The translations under genes were made by a program, and so were the position numbers. Of a DNA stretch of 64,000 nt, positions 28,018 through 36,458 are shown one piece after another; the first letter of the stretch is position 1, and every line of letters starts with the position of its first letter. Under the pieces are notes generated by a model. That model searched no databases and was not told the DNA's origin. It saw only the letters and a program-made list of their open reading frames with translations. Source of the stretch: Streptomyces sennicomposti (GTDB taxonomy: Bacteria; Actinomycetota; Actinomycetes; Streptomycetales; Streptomycetaceae); NCBI RefSeq assembly GCF_019890635.1, contig NZ_JAIOAB010000025.1:28666-92665 (forward strand), read 5' to 3'.

Positions 28018-29673
28018 GTGACGGACGGATTTGATTTCAGTCCCGGGGCGCAGGTGCCCCTCTCGGGCTCGGCGGGCCAGACGGCGGCGACCTACGCGCT
28101 CGCCTCCGCCGCCTACCGGGACGACGAACTCATCAGGATCAAGGACGCGGACAACGAGTGGCACCAGTCCACCGTCAAGCCTCCCCGCCCCTGGGCGAAG
28201 ATCTTCCGCCCCATGTTCGGCGAGGCGTTCTCCCGCGCGGTCATCGACCGCACCCTGGGCGCCGGACGCAAACCGCTCATCCAGTCCTTCGGCATCGAAC
28301 CCCAGGTGGTGGTCGAACACTGCCTCGCGGCCCACCGTATCCGCCGCGAACGCGACAACTGGCTCAGCGCCGTCACCGTGCTGTGCGGCGTCCTCTTCCT
28401 GCCCGGATTCGCGCTCTGGCTGCTGGTGTTCACGCTGCGCGTCAACGTGAGCCGCCGCGAGGACAAACGCGCCGGCGCCCTGGGCACCGCCCTGCTGCTC
28501 GCCATGGGCGCGCTCGCCCTGCTCTTCCTGATCAAGATGCCCTTCCACGGCTTCTGGGCCTGGTACGGCCGCGCCGCCGTCGTCATGCCGGTCATCGGCT
28601 GGTTCTGGGCCAAGCGGATCTGCGAGCGCACCGCGCGGGACCTCAGAGAACGCTGGGCCAGCCTGGCGTCCGGCGGTGGCATCGGCGCCAAGATCCCCGA
28701 AGCCGTACCCGGCACCCCCGGCGACGCCGCCGAACAGGTCCGCAAGGAACTCGCCCGCCTCGGCGCCGAACAGCGCTCCAACTCCGTCTTCTACGCCGGC
28801 CCCAAGGGCATCCTCGGCATGGGCACCCGCTGGGGCAGCTGGCAGCTCGCCGAGGACCTCGTCTCCGCCGAACCGGGCAAGGACTTCCACCCCTTCCGCA
28901 GCTGGGACGTGATCACCGCCATCCAGGGCGGCCTCGGCATGCTGGAACGCACCCCCATCAACACCGGCGGCTTCACCAAGCCCACCATCACCCACTGGAT
29001 CGTGACGCCCGTCGGCGAGAACGCCAAGGAGGTCTCCCGGCCCACCGGCGCCGACGTGGACGCCTACACCGTCCGCACCCACGCCGTGCAGGACATCTGC
29101 AACAAACAGCAGTTCGGCAGCGGCGACCGGCACTACCTCGGCGTCCAGTGGACCCTGTGGGAAGGCCACCTCGTCATCACCATGATGATCACCGTGACTG
29201 TGCTGCACGAGACCCTGCGCATCGAGGTCACCGGCCACGCCCTCGGCCCCGTCAACCCCCTGTTCAACGAGAAACCCGCGGCCAAGGAGAAGGAGGTGCA
29301 GAAGGCGTTCCGGTTCTGGGAGACCCGCAAGGTCAAACTCCCCCTCATCGACCCCGACGAGGTCGTACGGCTCGCCGCCCGCGCCCCCCTGACCTGGTAC
29401 CCGCCGCTGCTGAACTGGCTCGGCGGCAGCCTCACCCTGCCCGAGCCGTTCGGCCTGCGCCACGCCTGGGCCGACCAGCCCTGGCGGCACCGCTTCATGG
29501 CCGACGACGCGCTGCGCGCCGCCACACCGGTGCTGCGCGTGGTGCACGCGGCGGCCCTCAAGACGCTCCGCGACAACGGTGTGGACGTCGAGAAGTTCGG
29601 CAGCCGCTCGTCGGTCCTCAGCGGCGCCGTACAGGACGTCTCCCCGCGGAAGGCCGACCTGTACGACGCGTAG
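28018..29673 (+). CDS. large integral membrane protein of unknown function
   Basis: The protein (551 residues from this start) has three hydrophobic stretches near residues 115-210 (SAVTVLCGVLFLPGFALWLLVF; GTALLLAMGALALLFLI; AAVVMPVIGWFW) and long hydrophilic N- and C-terminal parts with a conserved-looking central block (FYAGPKGILGMGTRWGSW). I do not recognise a family with a known function. Starts are uncertain: GTG at 28018 (VTDGFDFSPG) is preceded by a G-rich stretch; in-frame GTGs at 28006 and 27958 would add 4 or 20 residues. It follows the EF-G-like gene but is separated from it by a terminator. The last codons are partly duplicated just after the stop (29658-29672 repeated at 29682-29696). 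Confidence 0.7.
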   Translation: MTDGFDFSPGAQVPLSGSAGQTAATYALASAAYRDDELIRIKDADNEWHQSTVKPPRPWAKIFRPMFGEAFSRAVIDRTLGAGRKPLIQSFGIEPQVVVEHCLAAHRIRRERDNWLSAVTVLCGVLFLPGFALWLLVFTLRVNVSRREDKRAGALGTALLLAMGALALLFLIKMPFHGFWAWYGRAAVVMPVIGWFWAKRICERTARDLRERWASLASGGGIGAKIPEAVPGTPGDAAEQVRKELARLGAEQRSNSVFYAGPKGILGMGTRWGSWQLAEDLVSAEPGKDFHPFRSWDVITAIQGGLGMLERTPINTGGFTKPTITHWIVTPVGENAKEVSRPTGADVDAYTVRTHAVQDICNKQQFGSGDRHYLGVQWTLWEGHLVITMMITVTVLHETLRIEVTGHALGPVNPLFNEKPAAKEKEVQKAFRFWETRKVKLPLIDPDEVVRLAARAPLTWYPPLLNWLGGSLTLPEPFGLRHAWADQPWRHRFMADDALRAATPVLRVVHAAALKTLRDNGVDVEKFGSRSSVLSGAVQDVSPRKADLYDA

Positions 29674-29705
29674 CAGCCAACCTGTACGACGCGTGGGATC
29701 CGCGG

Positions 29706-30254
29706 CTACGCCGCCGGCCAGGCCTCGGCCAACATCTTGCGGGTGTCGGCGAGGAGTTGGGGCAGCACCCTGGTGTGGCCGACCACCGGCATGAAGTTGG
29801 TGTCGCCGCCCCAGCGGGGAACGATGTGCTGGTGCAGGTGCGCGGCGATGCCGGCGCCGGCGACGGAGCCCTGGTTCATGCCGATGTTGAAGCCGTGCGC
29901 GCCGGAGGCGGCGCGCAGCGCCCGCATCGCCTGCTTGGTCAGCTCCGCCAGCTCGGCGGTCTCCGCCGCGGTGAGGTCGGTGTAGTCGGCGACGTGCCGG
30001 TAGGGGACGGTCATCAGGTGGCCGCCGTTGTAGGGGTAGAGGTTGAGCACCGCGTACACGTGCTCACCGCGCCGTACGACCAGGCCGTCCTCGTCGGACT
30101 TGGCCGGGATGGAGCAGAACGGGCAGCCGTCGCCGGACCCTGGGCCGGTCGGCTTGTTCTCGCCCTGGATGTAGGCCATCCGGTGGGGCGTCCACAGGCG
30201 CTGGAACGCGTCCTGCGTCCCCACTCCGATCTGCTGCTCCGGCTCACTCGTCAT
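29706..30254 (-). CDS. HIT family nucleotide hydrolase/phosphorylase
   Basis: HIT proteins act on nucleotide-phosphate bonds, for instance in diadenosine polyphosphates. The 182-residue protein has the histidine triad in AHLHQHIVPRWGGD and the N-terminal PFCSIPAKSDED. The pattern resembles actinobacterial Ap4A phosphorylase-like HIT proteins. I chose ATG 30254 (MTSEPEQQIGVG); another ATG four codons upstream is possible. Neither has a clear Shine-Dalgarno. It reads in the same direction as thrS but is separated from it by hairpins and repeats. Confidence 0.88.
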   Translation of the reverse strand: MTSEPEQQIGVGTQDAFQRLWTPHRMAYIQGENKPTGPGSGDGCPFCSIPAKSDEDGLVVRRGEHVYAVLNLYPYNGGHLMTVPYRHVADYTDLTAAETAELAELTKQAMRALRAASGAHGFNIGMNQGSVAGAGIAAHLHQHIVPRWGGDTNFMPVVGHTRVLPQLLADTRKMLAEAWPAA

Positions 30255-30292
30255 GCCAGTCAGCATATGGCTTCGGGGTGGGGGGCAGGGAA

Positions 30293-30320
30293 AGGCCCCC
30301 AGGGATCACCCTGGGGGCCT
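30293..30320 (-). terminator. terminator between thrS and the HIT gene
   Basis: A perfect 12-bp stem (AGGCCCCCAGGG, 30293-30304, with 30309-30320) has a 4-base ATCA loop. It follows the thrS stop by about 90 bases and lies 27 bases upstream of the HIT gene. Confidence 0.85.
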
Positions 30321-30407
30321 GGAACCCCGCAGAGGCGGGGAGCACGTCTACGCGCCCCAAGCCACCAAGGGCAAGCTCGGACCACCCCCGCTTACGCAGG
30401 GACCACC
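30318..30407 (-). CRISPR. possible two-repeat type I-E-like CRISPR remnant (orphan)
   Basis: Read on the minus strand, GTGGTCCCTGCGTAAGCGGG (from 30406) and GTGCTCCCCGCCTCTGCGGG (from 30345) both have the GTGxTCCCxGC...GCGGGG hairpin form of actinobacterial type I-E repeats (28 nt). Their starts are exactly 61 bases apart, which leaves a 33-base spacer (30346-30378). The second copy loses similarity after position 21, as terminal repeats often do. The first copy abuts the thrS stop codon. No cas gene or longer array is visible, so two thrS-terminator hairpins with chance spacing remain possible. Confidence 0.35.
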
Positions 30408-32387
30408 TCACACCTGCGCGCGACGCTCCACCACGTCAACGAGCTTGGCCAGTGCCTGGTCACGCGGAATGCCGTTCTCCTGCGAGCCGTCGCGGTAACG
30501 GAACGACACCGTGCCCGCGTTCATGTCGTCGTCGCCAACAATGATCATGAACGGCACCTTCTGCTTCTGGGCGTTCCTGATCTTCTTCTGCATCCGGTCG
30601 GAGGACGCGTCGACCTCGACCCGCAGGCCCTTCGACTTGGCCTCCAGCGCGAACTTCTCCAGGTAGCCGACGTGTGCGTCACCCACCGGGATGCCGACCG
30701 CCTGCACCGGAGCCAGCCACGCCGGGAAGGCACCCGCGTAGTGCTCCAGCAGGACGCCGAAGAACCGTTCGATGGAGCCGAACAGCGCTCGGTGGATCAT
30801 GACGGGCTGCCGGCGGGAGCCGTCGGCCGCCGTGTACTCCAGGTTGAAGCGCTTGGGCTGGTTGAAATCGACCTGGATGGTCGACATCTGCCAGGACCGG
30901 CCGATGGCGTCGCGCACCTGGACGGAGATCTTCGGGCCGTAGTAGGCGGCGCCGCCCGGGTCCGGGACCAGGGGCAGGTTCTGCTTCTCGGCGGCCTGGC
31001 GGAGCGCCTCGGTGGCCTCCGCCCAGTCCTCGTCCGAGCCGATGAACTTGTCGGAGTCGTCACGGGTGGACAGCTCCAGCTCGAACTCGGTCAGGCCGTA
31101 GTCGCGCAGCAGGTCCAGGACGAAGGTCAGGAGCGTGTCCAGCTCCTGGGGCATCTGCTCCTTGGTGCAGTAGATGTGCGAGTCGTCCTGGGTGAAGCCG
31201 CGCGAGCGGGTCAGGCCGTGCACGACGCCCGACTTCTCGTACCGGTATACGGTCCCGAACTCGAAGAGCCTCAGCGGCAGCTCGCGGTACGAGCGGCCCC
31301 GGGACTTGAAGATCAGGTTGTGCATCGGGCAGTTCATCGCCTTGAGGCGGTAGTTCTGCTCGTCGAACTGGATGGGCGGGAACATGCCCTCCGCGTAGTG
31401 CGGCAGGTGCCCGGAGATCTCGAAGAGGTGCTCCTTCGAGATGTGCGGGGTGTTCACGAACTCGTAGCCGGAGACCTCGTGCCGGCGGCGCGAGTAGTCC
31501 TCCATGACCTTGCGGACGACACCGCCCTTGGGGTGGAACACCGCGAGGCCGGGGCCCAGCTCGTCCGGGAAGGAGAACAGGTCCAGCTCGGCGCCGAGCT
31601 TGCGGTGGTCGCGCTTCTCGGCCTCGGCGAGGAAGTCGAGGTACTGCTTCAGTTCGTCCTTGGACGGCCAGGCGGTGCCGTAGATGCGCTGGAGCTGCGG
31701 GTTCTTCTCGCTGCCGCGCCAGTAGGCGGCGGCCGAGCGCATCAGCTTGAAGGCGGGGATGTTCCGGGTGGTCGGCAGGTGCGGACCGCGGCACAGGTCC
31801 TTCCAGCACAGGTCGCCGGTCTTGGCGTCGAGATTGTCGTAGATGGTCAGCTCGCCGCTGCCCACCTCGGCGTCGGCGCCGTCGGCGGCCTGCGCGGCGT
31901 TGCCCTTGAGGCCGATCAGCTCCAGCTTGTAGGGCTCGTCGGCCAACTCCACGCGGGCGTCGTCGTCGGTGGTCACGCGGCGGGAGAACTTCTGCCCGCG
32001 CTTCTGGATCTCTTGCATCCTCTTCTCGATGCGCTTGAGGTCCTCGGGGGTGAAGGGCTCCTTGACGTCGAAGTCGTAGTAGAAGCCGTCCCGGATGGGC
32101 GGGCCGATGCCCAGCTTGGCCTCGGGGAAGATCTCCTGCACGGCCTGCGCCATGACGTGCGCGGTGGAGTGGCGCAGGATGTTCAGGCCGTCCTCGGAGG
32201 AGATCTCGACGCCCTCGACGGTCTCGCCGTCCTTCACCTCGTACGCCAGGTCCTTCAACTCTCCGCCGACACGGGCGGCGACGACGGTGCGCTCCCCGGC
32301 GAAGAGGTCGGCGGCCGTGGTGCCCGTCGTCACCGTGCGCTCTTCCCGCTCGGAATCGCGTTGGATGATCACACGGACGTCTGACAC
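30408..32387 (-). CDS. thrS: threonyl-tRNA synthetase
   Basis: This class II synthetase charges tRNA-Thr. The 659-residue protein has the N-terminal TGS domain, the second additional (editing) domain (HSTAHVMAQAVQEIFPEAKLGIGP, here AHVMAQAVQEIFPEAK), zinc-binding residues in KAMNCPMHNL, class II motif 2 (YRYEKSGVVHGLTRSRGFTQ) and the anticodon-binding C-terminus. GTG 32387 (VSDVRVIIQ) is preceded by AGGAGAG. All catalytic parts look intact. Its stop codon is immediately followed by the CRISPR-like repeat. Confidence 0.98.
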   Translation of the reverse strand: MSDVRVIIQRDSEREERTVTTGTTAADLFAGERTVVAARVGGELKDLAYEVKDGETVEGVEISSEDGLNILRHSTAHVMAQAVQEIFPEAKLGIGPPIRDGFYYDFDVKEPFTPEDLKRIEKRMQEIQKRGQKFSRRVTTDDDARVELADEPYKLELIGLKGNAAQAADGADAEVGSGELTIYDNLDAKTGDLCWKDLCRGPHLPTTRNIPAFKLMRSAAAYWRGSEKNPQLQRIYGTAWPSKDELKQYLDFLAEAEKRDHRKLGAELDLFSFPDELGPGLAVFHPKGGVVRKVMEDYSRRRHEVSGYEFVNTPHISKEHLFEISGHLPHYAEGMFPPIQFDEQNYRLKAMNCPMHNLIFKSRGRSYRELPLRLFEFGTVYRYEKSGVVHGLTRSRGFTQDDSHIYCTKEQMPQELDTLLTFVLDLLRDYGLTEFELELSTRDDSDKFIGSDEDWAEATEALRQAAEKQNLPLVPDPGGAAYYGPKISVQVRDAIGRSWQMSTIQVDFNQPKRFNLEYTAADGSRRQPVMIHRALFGSIERFFGVLLEHYAGAFPAWLAPVQAVGIPVGDAHVGYLEKFALEAKSKGLRVEVDASSDRMQKKIRNAQKQKVPFMIIVGDDDMNAGTVSFRYRDGSQENGIPRDQALAKLVDVVERRAQV

Positions 32388-32488
32388 CGGTCTCTCCTGA
32401 CTGCAGGTGGGGTGCGGCGCCATACCGTGAGCGCGCGCATGACGGGAATCGTACCGACCCGGGCCCGCCGATCGCGAAACGGTCACCG

Positions 32489-33793
32489 TCAGTCCTCGGC
32501 CGGGCACGTCCCGCCGAACAGGTCCGGGCCGCCGCCCGGGTCCTCCCGCAGCCACTTCATCAGCCGGTCGCGTTCCTCGTCGTCCACCGGCACGGGCGCG
32601 ACCTCGCAGGCTCCGGTGAGCCGACGGAAGCCGCCGCGGCTCTCCAGCCGGCCGAGCACCCGTACCGGCAGGCCGACGAGATGGGCGTGCCCGGCGGTGC
32701 GGTAGTCCTCCTCGTCCAGGGCGACGCGGATGTACGGCACCTCGGCGCCGGAGATCACCCGCAGCCGTACCGTGCCCTCGCCGTGCGGCTGCGGCCTGCG
32801 CATGCGGACCACGGCGCCGGTGATCCGGGCGGGCACGGACGGCTCGGCGCGCAGATAGCGGGCGCCGGCCTCGCGCAGCACGGGCAGGTCGCCGGGCGAG
32901 AACTCGACGGCCCCGGCGGCGCAGTCGGCGGGGACGCCGGCGGCGGGCGCCCAGTCGACGGCGATCCGGGCGCCCTCGGTGCCGCGCACCAGGGCGACCA
33001 GGGCCTCGGTGAGTTCCCGGCTGGCGCCGGCCCGGACGGCGCCGTCGAAGGCGTCCATCGAGCCGGTGGCCCGGCGGTAGTCGACGGCCTCGCGGACGGC
33101 GTAGAGGGACTGGTGGAGGCGGACGGCGAGCGGGCGGCCGGGAGCGACGGGGACGAAGGCGGTGAGGCCGCCGCCGTCGGTGGCGGAGCCGACGAGGACG
33201 TGTTCGAGGGCGGCGGCGGCCGAACGCCGGTGGCGGGCGCCGTGGTAGCCGGCCCGGGCGCGGGTGGCGAGCGCGGCGGCGAGCAGGGTCTGCCGGGCGG
33301 CCGAGCGCAGCCGTTCCTGGACGGTCCAGGGGGCGGCGCCGGGGCCTGCCGGTCCGCCGGGCACGTCGCGCCACCAGTGGATCTCGTCGCTGGGGAGGGT
33401 GAGGGCGACGAGGATCTCGCGGGCGGCGGGGGTGTTGCTGCGGGCGAGGGCGTCGAGCGCTTCGCCGAGCAGGTCGTCGCTGTCGGGGAAGGCCCGGTTC
33501 TCGGGCACGAGCAGGCTGGTGCGGTCGCCGCCGGGGCCGGGCGGGGACCAGCGGCCGTAGCGGCCGGCGGCGCCGCCGCGCCGCTGCCAGCCGTGCCGGC
33601 GCAGCAGTGCGGCGAGGACGGCGGGGTCGAGGTCGGCGGGCGGTGGCGTGGTGTGCCAGGGCGTGTCGACGGGGTGCGGGCGGGCCGGGCGGGGCGGTTC
33701 GCCGTGGGCGCGGTGGGCCGGGTCGCCCGGTGTGCCGTGGGCCGGGTCGCCGAGCGGGCGGTGGGCGGGGTCGCCCGGGGGGCGGTGGGTCAT
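32489..33793 (-). CDS. unknown protein with possible OB-fold C-terminus, coupled to the DUF4365 gene
   Basis: I do not recognise this 434-residue protein. Its N-terminus is a low-complexity repeat of GDPAHR-like units (residues 6-35), followed by a mostly helical region with DEIHWW and RAGYHGARHRR. The C-terminal 110 residues look like an OB fold: ARITGAVVRMRRPQPHGEGT, then a basic strand, VGLPVRVLGRLESR, and TGACEVAPV. Such a domain often binds nucleic acid. The ATG at 33793 overlaps the DUF4365 stop as ATGA, so the two are made together. The N-terminal repeat length may vary between strains. Confidence 0.65.
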   Translation of the reverse strand: MTHRPPGDPAHRPLGDPAHGTPGDPAHRAHGEPPRPARPHPVDTPWHTTPPPADLDPAVLAALLRRHGWQRRGGAAGRYGRWSPPGPGGDRTSLLVPENRAFPDSDDLLGEALDALARSNTPAAREILVALTLPSDEIHWWRDVPGGPAGPGAAPWTVQERLRSAARQTLLAAALATRARAGYHGARHRRSAAAALEHVLVGSATDGGGLTAFVPVAPGRPLAVRLHQSLYAVREAVDYRRATGSMDAFDGAVRAGASRELTEALVALVRGTEGARIAVDWAPAAGVPADCAAGAVEFSPGDLPVLREAGARYLRAEPSVPARITGAVVRMRRPQPHGEGTVRLRVISGAEVPYIRVALDEEDYRTAGHAHLVGLPVRVLGRLESRGGFRRLTGACEVAPVPVDDEERDRLMKWLREDPGGGPDLFGGTCPAED

Positions 33794-34356
33794 GGTCTGC
33801 CTCCCGTCCCGACCCGCGTCATGATCTCGCACAGGGCGCGGTCGTCGAAGATGCGTGCGGTCGGTATCCGCACGGTGGTGCGGGTCCGGCCGGTGATCGG
33901 GTGCCCGGCGAGGTTGACCCAGTAGCAGCAGTGCCTGAGGTCGAGCCGGTCGTGTCCGGCCCGCAGCCACTGGTCCTGGGAGCGGGGCACGATCATCACG
34001 ACGAGGATCTTGTGCACCGAGACCGGGGTGCGGGCGAGTTTCGCCAGGTGGGCGTTGTCCAGGGTGAAGGAGAAGTGCCGGCCCGGGGGGTGGGGCGGCA
34101 GCTGGTAGGTGCACTTGAGCTGCACCTTGATGGTCACCTCGTCGTCGACGGTGTGGCCGGGGGCGCTGTGGCTGACGTGCCAGTCGATGCCGTTGTCGGG
34201 GAAGGGCTGGGACAGGGAGCAGCCGGCCGCCGCGGCGACCGCGTGCAGATAGCCCACCTGCAAGGTCTCCATGCAGGCGGTGGTGGCGAGTGTGCCGCGC
34301 AGGGCGCCCGCCGGTTCGGGCAGCAGCCCGCCCCGCTCGGGCCGCGCTATCGCCAT
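33790..34356 (-). CDS. DUF4365 domain-containing protein (predicted nuclease-like fold)
   Basis: The 188-residue protein matches the DUF4365 pattern: NGIDWHVSHSAPG, then VTIKVQLKCTYQ. The Asp at residue 58 and the QLK at 79-81 are spaced as in PD-(D/E)xK-type nucleases with a D...QxK active site, but activity is unproven. I chose ATG 34356 (MAIARPERGG). It is the first gene of the coupled pair and is divergent from a DnaQ-like exonuclease gene 192 bases away, so three possible nucleic acid enzymes sit together. Confidence 0.75.
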   Translation of the reverse strand: MAIARPERGGLLPEPAGALRGTLATTACMETLQVGYLHAVAAAAGCSLSQPFPDNGIDWHVSHSAPGHTVDDEVTIKVQLKCTYQLPPHPPGRHFSFTLDNAHLAKLARTPVSVHKILVVMIVPRSQDQWLRAGHDRLDLRHCCYWVNLAGHPITGRTRTTVRIPTARIFDDRALCEIMTRVGTGGRP

Positions 34357-34547
34357 GGCCGACAGCCTTTCTGGCCTGAAGAGTTGAAAGAGTGAGTCGG
34401 GGGAATCCCCGCAGCGGGTCCGTGAACTGCAAAGACCCGTACGCCTGTTGTCTCCTTCCGGCGTACGGCGCAAACGGGCCGGGTATCACCAAACGGGCGG
34501 AAGACGGTGCGTCAGCTGCCCGAGGTGAGCGAGGAGTTGTGGTCGAC

Positions 34548-35276
34548 ATGACGTGCTGCTGGTACGAGGGGCCGCTGGCCGCCTTCGACACCGAGACCAC
34601 GGGCGTCGACGTCGAGACCGACCGCATCGTGTCGGCCGCCGTCGTCGTCCAGGACGCTCCGGGTACGCGGCCGCGGGTGTCCCGCTGGCTGGTGAACCCG
34701 GGTGTTCCGGTGCCGCGGGAAGCGACGGCGGTGCACGGGCTGACGGAGGAGCGGTTGCAGCGCACCGGGCGCTGGCCGGCTCCGGTGATGTACGAGATAG
34801 CCGAGCAGTTGGCGGAGCAGGCGGCGCGGGGCCGGCCGCTGGTGGTGATGAACGCGCCGTTCGATCTGACGTTGCTGGACCGGGAGTTGCGCCGGCACCG
34901 GGCGTCGTCGCTGGAGCGCTGGTTCGAGGGTTCGCCGCTGCGGGTGCTGGATCCGCGGGTGCTGGACAAGCATCTGGACCGGTATCGCAAGGGGCGGCGC
35001 ACGCTGACCGATCTGTGCGCGCACTACGAGGTGGTGCTGGCGGACGCGCACGACGCGGCGGCGGACGCGCTGGCGGCGCTGGAGGTCGTGCGTGCGCTCG
35101 GCCGGCGTTTCTCGACCCGGCTGGAGCGGCTGTCGCCGGCCGAGCTGCACTCGTTGCAGGCGGGGTGGCACGCGGCGCAGGCGCGTGGTCTGCAGGCGTG
35201 GTTCGCGCGCAGTGGCACGGAGGAGACGGTGGACCCGTCGTGGCCGCTGCGGCCGGAGCTTCCGGCGGCGGCCTGA
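34548..35276 (+). CDS. DnaQ-like 3'-5' exonuclease (DNA polymerase III epsilon family)
   Basis: The 242-residue protein has the DEDDh exonuclease motifs: ExoI AFDTETTGVD, ExoII NAPFDLTLLD and ExoIII with the catalytic HD pair in LADAHDAAADALA. It lacks polymerase and clamp-binding domains and is probably a free exonuclease acting in repair or RNA/DNA turnover. I chose ATG 34548 (MTCCWYEGPLAAFD); GAGGAG lies 11 bases upstream. It is divergent from the DUF4365 gene and is followed by a 13-bp hairpin. Confidence 0.9.
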   Translation: MTCCWYEGPLAAFDTETTGVDVETDRIVSAAVVVQDAPGTRPRVSRWLVNPGVPVPREATAVHGLTEERLQRTGRWPAPVMYEIAEQLAEQAARGRPLVVMNAPFDLTLLDRELRRHRASSLERWFEGSPLRVLDPRVLDKHLDRYRKGRRTLTDLCAHYEVVLADAHDAAADALAALEVVRALGRRFSTRLERLSPAELHSLQAGWHAAQARGLQAWFARSGTEETVDPSWPLRPELPAAA

Positions 35277-35361
35277 GCGGGGTGTTCCGGCGTGGTGTCC
35301 GGTGCTCCCGGTGCTCCGGTGCTCCCGGTCTTCCGGCGGGCGTCGGCGTGGGGGAACGCGA

Positions 35362-35407
35362 CGAGAGCGACGTGGTCCGTACTGCTGGTGGACACACGTC
35401 GCTCTCG
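35362..35407. terminator. hairpin between the exonuclease gene and tRNA-Val
   Basis: CGAGAGCGACGTG at 35362-35374 pairs perfectly with CACGTCGCTCTCG at 35395-35407 around a 20-base loop. It lies downstream of both the rightward exonuclease gene and the leftward tRNA and can end either transcript. Confidence 0.7.
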
Positions 35408-35413
35408 CGATGG

Positions 35414-35485
35414 TGGGCGATACTGGGATCGAACCAGTGACCTCTTCGGTGTGAACGAAGCGCTCTCCCGCTGAGCTAATCGCCC
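35414..35485 (-). tRNA. tRNA-Val (anticodon CAC), copy 1
   Basis: The 72-base cloverleaf on the minus strand has acceptor stem GGGCGAT/ATCGCCC, D arm GCTCAGCGGGAGAGC, anticodon stem-loop CTTCG-TTCACAC-CGAAG with anticodon CAC (codon GUG), and T arm with GGTTCGATCCC. No CCA is encoded. Confidence 0.95.
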
Positions 35486-35524
35486 GGGAACGCACTGAAC
35501 AATACAGGTCCCGGCGCCCTTCCT

Positions 35525-35971
35525 TCAAACCGCTCGGAGACGAGTGGCCAGTCCTCGCCGTCCGGCGCGCATCATCAGCCGGTGGTTGAGCCGGAAGACC
35601 GGCCTGCCGGGTACGGCGAGGCGCCTGAGAAGTGGCTTGTTCACGTCGACGACCTGGTCGTAGCGGGCGAGGGTGCCGGCGCCGTGCGGGGTGAGGGTCC
35701 AGCGGGCCCAGCCGTCGAGGTCGCCGGTCATCGCGGCCTCCAGGACGCCGGCCGCGGGGTCGCGGCGGGTCTCCCGGGCGGTGAAGCACAGGTCGTAGGG
35801 CAGCAGGGAGCGGATCCGCAGGGCGGCGGTGTCGGCGCCGGTGCGCCGGACCTCCCGCACCTGGGGCCACCAGCGCGGGTAGTCCTCGACCCGTTCCAGT
35901 GCGTCGTACACGGCGGTGGGCGGTGCGCTCAGGGTCCACCGGGCGCAAAAGCGGTAGTGGGTCCAGTCCAT
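35525..35971 (-). CDS. SRPBCC family protein (polyketide cyclase/START-like)
   Basis: The 148-residue protein fits the START-like hydrophobic-pocket fold: an opening strand RFCARWTLSAPPTAVYDALE, the typical VEDYPRWWPQVREV, and a C-terminal helix (RPVFRLNHRLMMRAG). These proteins bind lipids or aromatic ligands; the ligand here cannot be inferred. ATG 35971 (MDWTHYRF) is chosen because the conserved fold starts there. It sits alone between two tRNA-Val(CAC) copies. Confidence 0.85.
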   Translation of the reverse strand: MDWTHYRFCARWTLSAPPTAVYDALERVEDYPRWWPQVREVRRTGADTAALRIRSLLPYDLCFTARETRRDPAAGVLEAAMTGDLDGWARWTLTPHGAGTLARYDQVVDVNKPLLRRLAVPGRPVFRLNHRLMMRAGRRGLATRLRAV

Positions 35972-36458
35972 GGCGGTCCAGTGTGCCCGGTCGCGGCCGG
36001 GTGCGCGGGGATCTGAGTACGGGTACTCATGCCGTACGGGGTGGGGCGGGCCACACTGGGCGGCGAGCGCCGCCGCCCGTGCGGCGGCGCCGCCCGGCCG
36101 GACCGCCGATTCCCCTCGCCCCACTCTCCTGCCGCCGTACCCGGCAAGGAATGTGACGGTGTTTCGGCAAATGCTTGCGGGGCTTTTCTCCGGAAGCCAC
36201 TCCGGGACTTCCCCCGGAAAGACCGATAGGTCTTAATGTCCGTCTTCCTCTTGATCTGTTTGTTCTGCTCGATCGGCGGACGATTCCTCCCGAAAGGCGC
36301 AATGGTCCGATTGATCCATTGGCGCGTTCTCCGGCGACCTCGTCGTGGATAACGGTTCGTCACATCGGCTTCCGCGAACCGCATTCGCCTCTCGCGGCCG
36401 AAGCGAAAGACGACGACGGCCCATCCGCATGATCGCGAACGGGCCATCGTTTCCCGGG
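35972..36458. other. 487-base gap with lower G+C between the SRPBCC gene and tRNA-Val copy 2
   Basis: No credible gene is visible. G+C falls to roughly 57% over 36181-36300 by hand count, clearly below the surroundings. Open frames on both strands here lack a good ribosome binding site or recognisable motifs. The region may carry promoters for the SRPBCC gene, or be degraded DNA of another origin. Confidence 0.5.

Noticed and set aside
36175..36432. Short open frame in the low-G+C gap between SRPBCC and tRNA-Val
   Set aside because: No ribosome binding site, no recognisable domain, and it overlaps other equally unsupported frames on the opposite strand.
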